Shown one piece after another: positions 61,048 through 64,000 of a stretch of 64,000 nucleotides of DNA. The DNA is from Populus alba (lineage: Eukaryota; Streptophyta; Magnoliopsida; Malpighiales; Salicaceae): assembly GCF_005239225.2 (NCBI RefSeq), contig NC_133284.1, positions 36,470,758 through 36,534,757 on the forward strand. Reading direction: 5' to 3'. Made by a program: the position numbers and the translations under genes. How positions within the stretch are numbered: the first letter of the stretch is position 1; each line of letters begins with the position of its first letter. A model generated the notes under the pieces. The model was not told the DNA's origin. It saw only the letters and a program-made list of their open reading frames with translations, and searched no databases.

Positions 61048-61244
61048 GTGTGTTTAAGATTATGGTAGCGGTGGCGGTTTAAAGTGCTTTTCGCTTAGAA
61101 ATGCATCAAAATAAAGTTTTTTAATTTTAGAAATTATTTTTGACATCATTACATTAAAACGATCTGAAAACATTAAAAAATTAGTAAAAAAATAAAATAT
61201 TTGAAATTTGAGGGAACGCGGTTTCAACCACGTTCCCAAACATG
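61048..61244. mobile_element. MITE of the 'gcggtagcggttgc' family with a terminal hairpin
   Basis: Starts gtgtttaagattatggtagcgg in outline and ends cgttcccaaacatgc. Near the right end GGGAACG.GGTT and AACC.CGTTCCC (61213-61238) pair around TC. Core words match 26605-26776 and 42424-42627. Confidence 0.6.
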
Positions 61245-62889
61245 CTATTAATATCTTCTTGAGGTTATCTTAGCCCATGTGTCTTAAAAAAATCAATTGA
61301 AAGCCTCTTTGAACCTCTTAGCCCTAAGTTCTTTAACTAGATCACCTAAAAGCTATAAAGAATTTCTTAGTGTTACTTGGTGCGCATCAAATAAGGTTTT
61401 AGAGATCCATATGATTGTTCTTTAATGTTTATGAGTAAGAAATGTTGAAAATTGAGTTTTTGAAATTCAAAAACTTAGACTAATATTTTTCAACCAGTTG
61501 AGCTAGCTATGGTAGTAGAAAAATCTTATAAGTGGATGACACGTCATTGATGATATTTATATAGGGGTAAAGGACACATCATTTGCTTTTTTTTTTTTAA
61601 AAAAAAAAAAGGTGTCAGCCTTGGCTTTATAGTTTTAGGTAAGACATCTGACCTAATCTCTCTTGCTCAGGTGCACTTAGGTTTTTTTAAATAACCTTAA
61701 TTATTTTTATTTGCTGAACACTTTATAATAGGGTTATTTTTAAATAAACTTATTCAAATGATGTTTAAATAATCATTTAATTATGTCATAGCTCTCAAAT
61801 AATATTATAATTTCTTATGATAATATTAATAATTATATACGAAAATAATTGCTTAATTTTTTTTAAAAACAATTCCCCTAATGAAAAAACTTTAATGCAA
61901 ATAAAATATATATTTAAATATTTTTTATTATAAATCTTTTATATGATTTTTCTTAGATTTTATATTTTTTTTATATATATTTCACTTAGAAATTATCAAT
62001 TTGTGATTTGTTTTTAATTTTTTTTAATTCAAATTGCCTTTTAAGATTATGATAAGTTTTAATTTAGAAAACTATACTTAAAAAAAAAAAAGACATGTTT
62101 TGATACACACACTAGAATAAGAAAAGGGAGTTTTTATTAGAGATGTGCATTTTTTACTCTTATTTCAAATCAATATTTTTTTTCTAGTTTTCTATTTCAA
62201 TCACCTTCATTTGTATTCAACAAATCATACTAATGAAAAAGAATTTGAAACTAAAAAAGTATATTTTTTTCTCTAAAATTTAAATTATTGTCTTTCTTAC
62301 GAATATCCTTTTTTATTTCATACAATTAAATAAAAAAAAAAGTTATGAAGATCGAGTATTTACTTATACATTTATTTTTTGCTTATTATAATGAAGATCA
62401 ACTTTTTATTTTAATTTTTATTTAGATATATTTTTCAATTCATTTTATAAAACAAAAACATCATCTTTTCAATTTTCCAATTAAAAGTTTGTACAATACC
62501 AAAAATACTAATCTATAACACTTGAGCCTTTATCTCTTGTATTACAAATCGGCTTAGAATCATTCCCATGACATGACACAGATACCCTAGCTAGTTTTCT
62601 CTAAATGACACAAAAAAATTAATCATGGTAGATAGGACCTTTCTTGTTGAGGATTGGCTAAAAGTCCACAAATTATATTTAAAGCAAAAATCCACAACAC
62701 TATATCTACTTCAAATTAGCTTAAATTCTTACCCACACCATATCATAGGTACCCTAACTAGTTTTCTCTAAATAACAAAAAACAATTGTTAAAGATAGAT
62801 AGAAGACCTTTCTCGTTGAGGATTGGCTAAAAGTCACACAATTCATATTTAAAGCAAAATTCATTACTCCTTACTTGTAATTATTCCTA
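61245..62889. other. Intergenic AT-rich DNA, no gene seen
   Basis: A small direct repeat is present: 'taccctagctagttttctctaaat.acaaaaaa' at ~62583 and again at ~62751, with 'gaggattggctaaaagtc.ca.aattatatttaaagcaaaa' after each, about 170 bp apart. Otherwise nothing recognisable. Confidence 0.5.
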
Positions 62890-64000
62890 ACAAAAAAATA
62901 TGTTGGCTTTCTTAAAACACATACACGCAGTGGAAATGGTAAATTTAAAATATTTCAAGAGTCCCGATGATCTTGTTAGATAAATCTAGAGTTTTTTAGG
63001 GTTTATGCAAAGATTACCTAAAAACTAGATGTGTTTTTTTTTTTTTTTTTTGCTTTAAATAATTGCTTCAAGACTAGGTTGTCACAAACCATGAGCTGTT
63101 CAAATTTCCGATCTCTAATGATAATCCACACAAACCACTAATGAAAAATCTCCTTAACACTTTTAATTTTTTTGATGGAAAAATATCAATTCACCTCTTA
63201 AATAATATCACATATATTATTTTAGGATATTATAAAAATGTATTCAATCAAGTCCCTACTTGATTTTTTTAGGTCTAGAATTATAATCCTCTATATAAAT
63301 TACATTTTGGCCTTCAATTTCTAAACATTATTTACAATTAAGTACACTTGATTAACCATCATATTTTAATTTATGACTAATGGTTCTTATGTTTGTGATC
63401 TATTAGGTTCTGTAATAAATTAGTTCAAATATAAATCATAATTCTAAATAAAATAAAATTAAAAAAATTTAATTTATTATCAATTCAATAATTGATTGAC
63501 TTATATTTAAAGATCAAATACAATATCTAACAACCTGTCATGATCTCCTAGATATTAAAAAAATCATAAGTAGTTGGACTTTACCTTTTAATGACCGGTT
63601 TCGCAATGTAATTATTATTCATTCATAAAAAAATATTCTGATTTAGACATTATAGCATGTAATATATCTACTTTGTTAAATCATTTTAGTTCTCAATATT
63701 ATAATAATTGATTATTTGAATAAAATTTTGAAACTCTTTTCAAAACTCATTTCACATTGACCAAGAACTTCATAATCAATATTATTTGAGAACATATGGG
63801 GTATTACTTTATTATTATTATTATTATTATTCACTTTGGATGAGGAATCCTCTCTTGATTACTCAAATACTTTAATATAGTTTATATTTATTTGTTTGTT
63901 TCCTTTGATTAAGGCAACGGGTGATCAAGATCAAAGCATAACACTCTCAATATATGATAACTTAGTGATCTCAAGTCTAAGGATCACTTACACAACTACC
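62890..64000 (+). repeat. Dispersed LTR-like repeat (family B), second copy, cut by the window end
   Basis: Collinear with 24100-25430 (see there). The copy runs off the end of the window at 'gatctcaagtctaaggatcacttacacaact'. A TTA microsatellite lies at ~63809-63832 in this copy only. Confidence 0.55.

Overview
The window is nuclear DNA of a flowering plant. Genes are sparse and split by long introns with GT/AG borders. The rest is AT-rich and full of LTR retrotransposons, hAT-like elements, MITEs, a LINE fragment, a probable SINE and several satellite-like arrays. Gene content (LAZY1, a WRKY75-type factor, a plastid ABCI11 relic) points to a woody eudicot. The style of the repeats (lineage-type tandem repeats rich in 'gggttaacccg' and 'ctacagtgtttt' words) suggests Populus or another Salicaceae. 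The genus is an inference, not a proof.

Layout: 1-2018 is the 3' part of a LAZY1 gravitropism gene (+), ending in a micro-exon for the C-terminal YLVLEL. From 3.1 to 8.6 kb a degraded hAT-like repeat is split by a 4.6-kb Ty1-copia element (177-bp LTRs, 5-bp duplication gtgac) with a broken polyprotein. From 8.8 to 11.2 kb on the minus strand lies a decayed copy of the plastid ABC ATPase gene ABCI11/NAP14, with its P-loop exon lost. From 11.5 to 26 kb is a repeat graveyard: a ~160-bp satellite, a MITE, a LINE 3' end, a Harbinger-associated MYB-like relic, LTR-like repeats around an 84-bp minisatellite, and an Athila-like gag/protease remnant.

From 31.7 to 37.4 kb is an apparently intact four-exon short-chain dehydrogenase/reductase-like gene (266 aa). 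It lacks the catalytic lysine and has two palindromic G-boxes upstream. From 39 to 46.7 kb come a TRIM-like remnant, MITEs, an internally deleted hAT element with a good target-site duplication and an 80-aa start-to-end fusion of its transposase, and a 390-bp tandem duplication that carries a duplicated candidate exon of an unrecognised small gene. From 48.2 to 50.1 kb is an intact two-exon WRKY75-like (group IIc) transcription factor gene.

From 52.2 to 58.7 kb there is a large composite tandem-repeat domain: an 827-bp duplication, then a ~140-160-bp A-rich repeat with recurrent short palindromes, then a 250-bp duplication with near-perfect hairpins. From 59.6 kb to the end are inverted satellite copies, microsatellites, another MITE and a second copy of the dispersed repeat seen at 24-25.4 kb.

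The three host genes are not functionally linked by anything visible; they are independent plant genes. I see no obvious new multi-gene system. The items most worth checking are the hairpin-bearing repeat array, the mini-transposase in the hAT derivative, the duplicated exon, and the lysine-less SDR.
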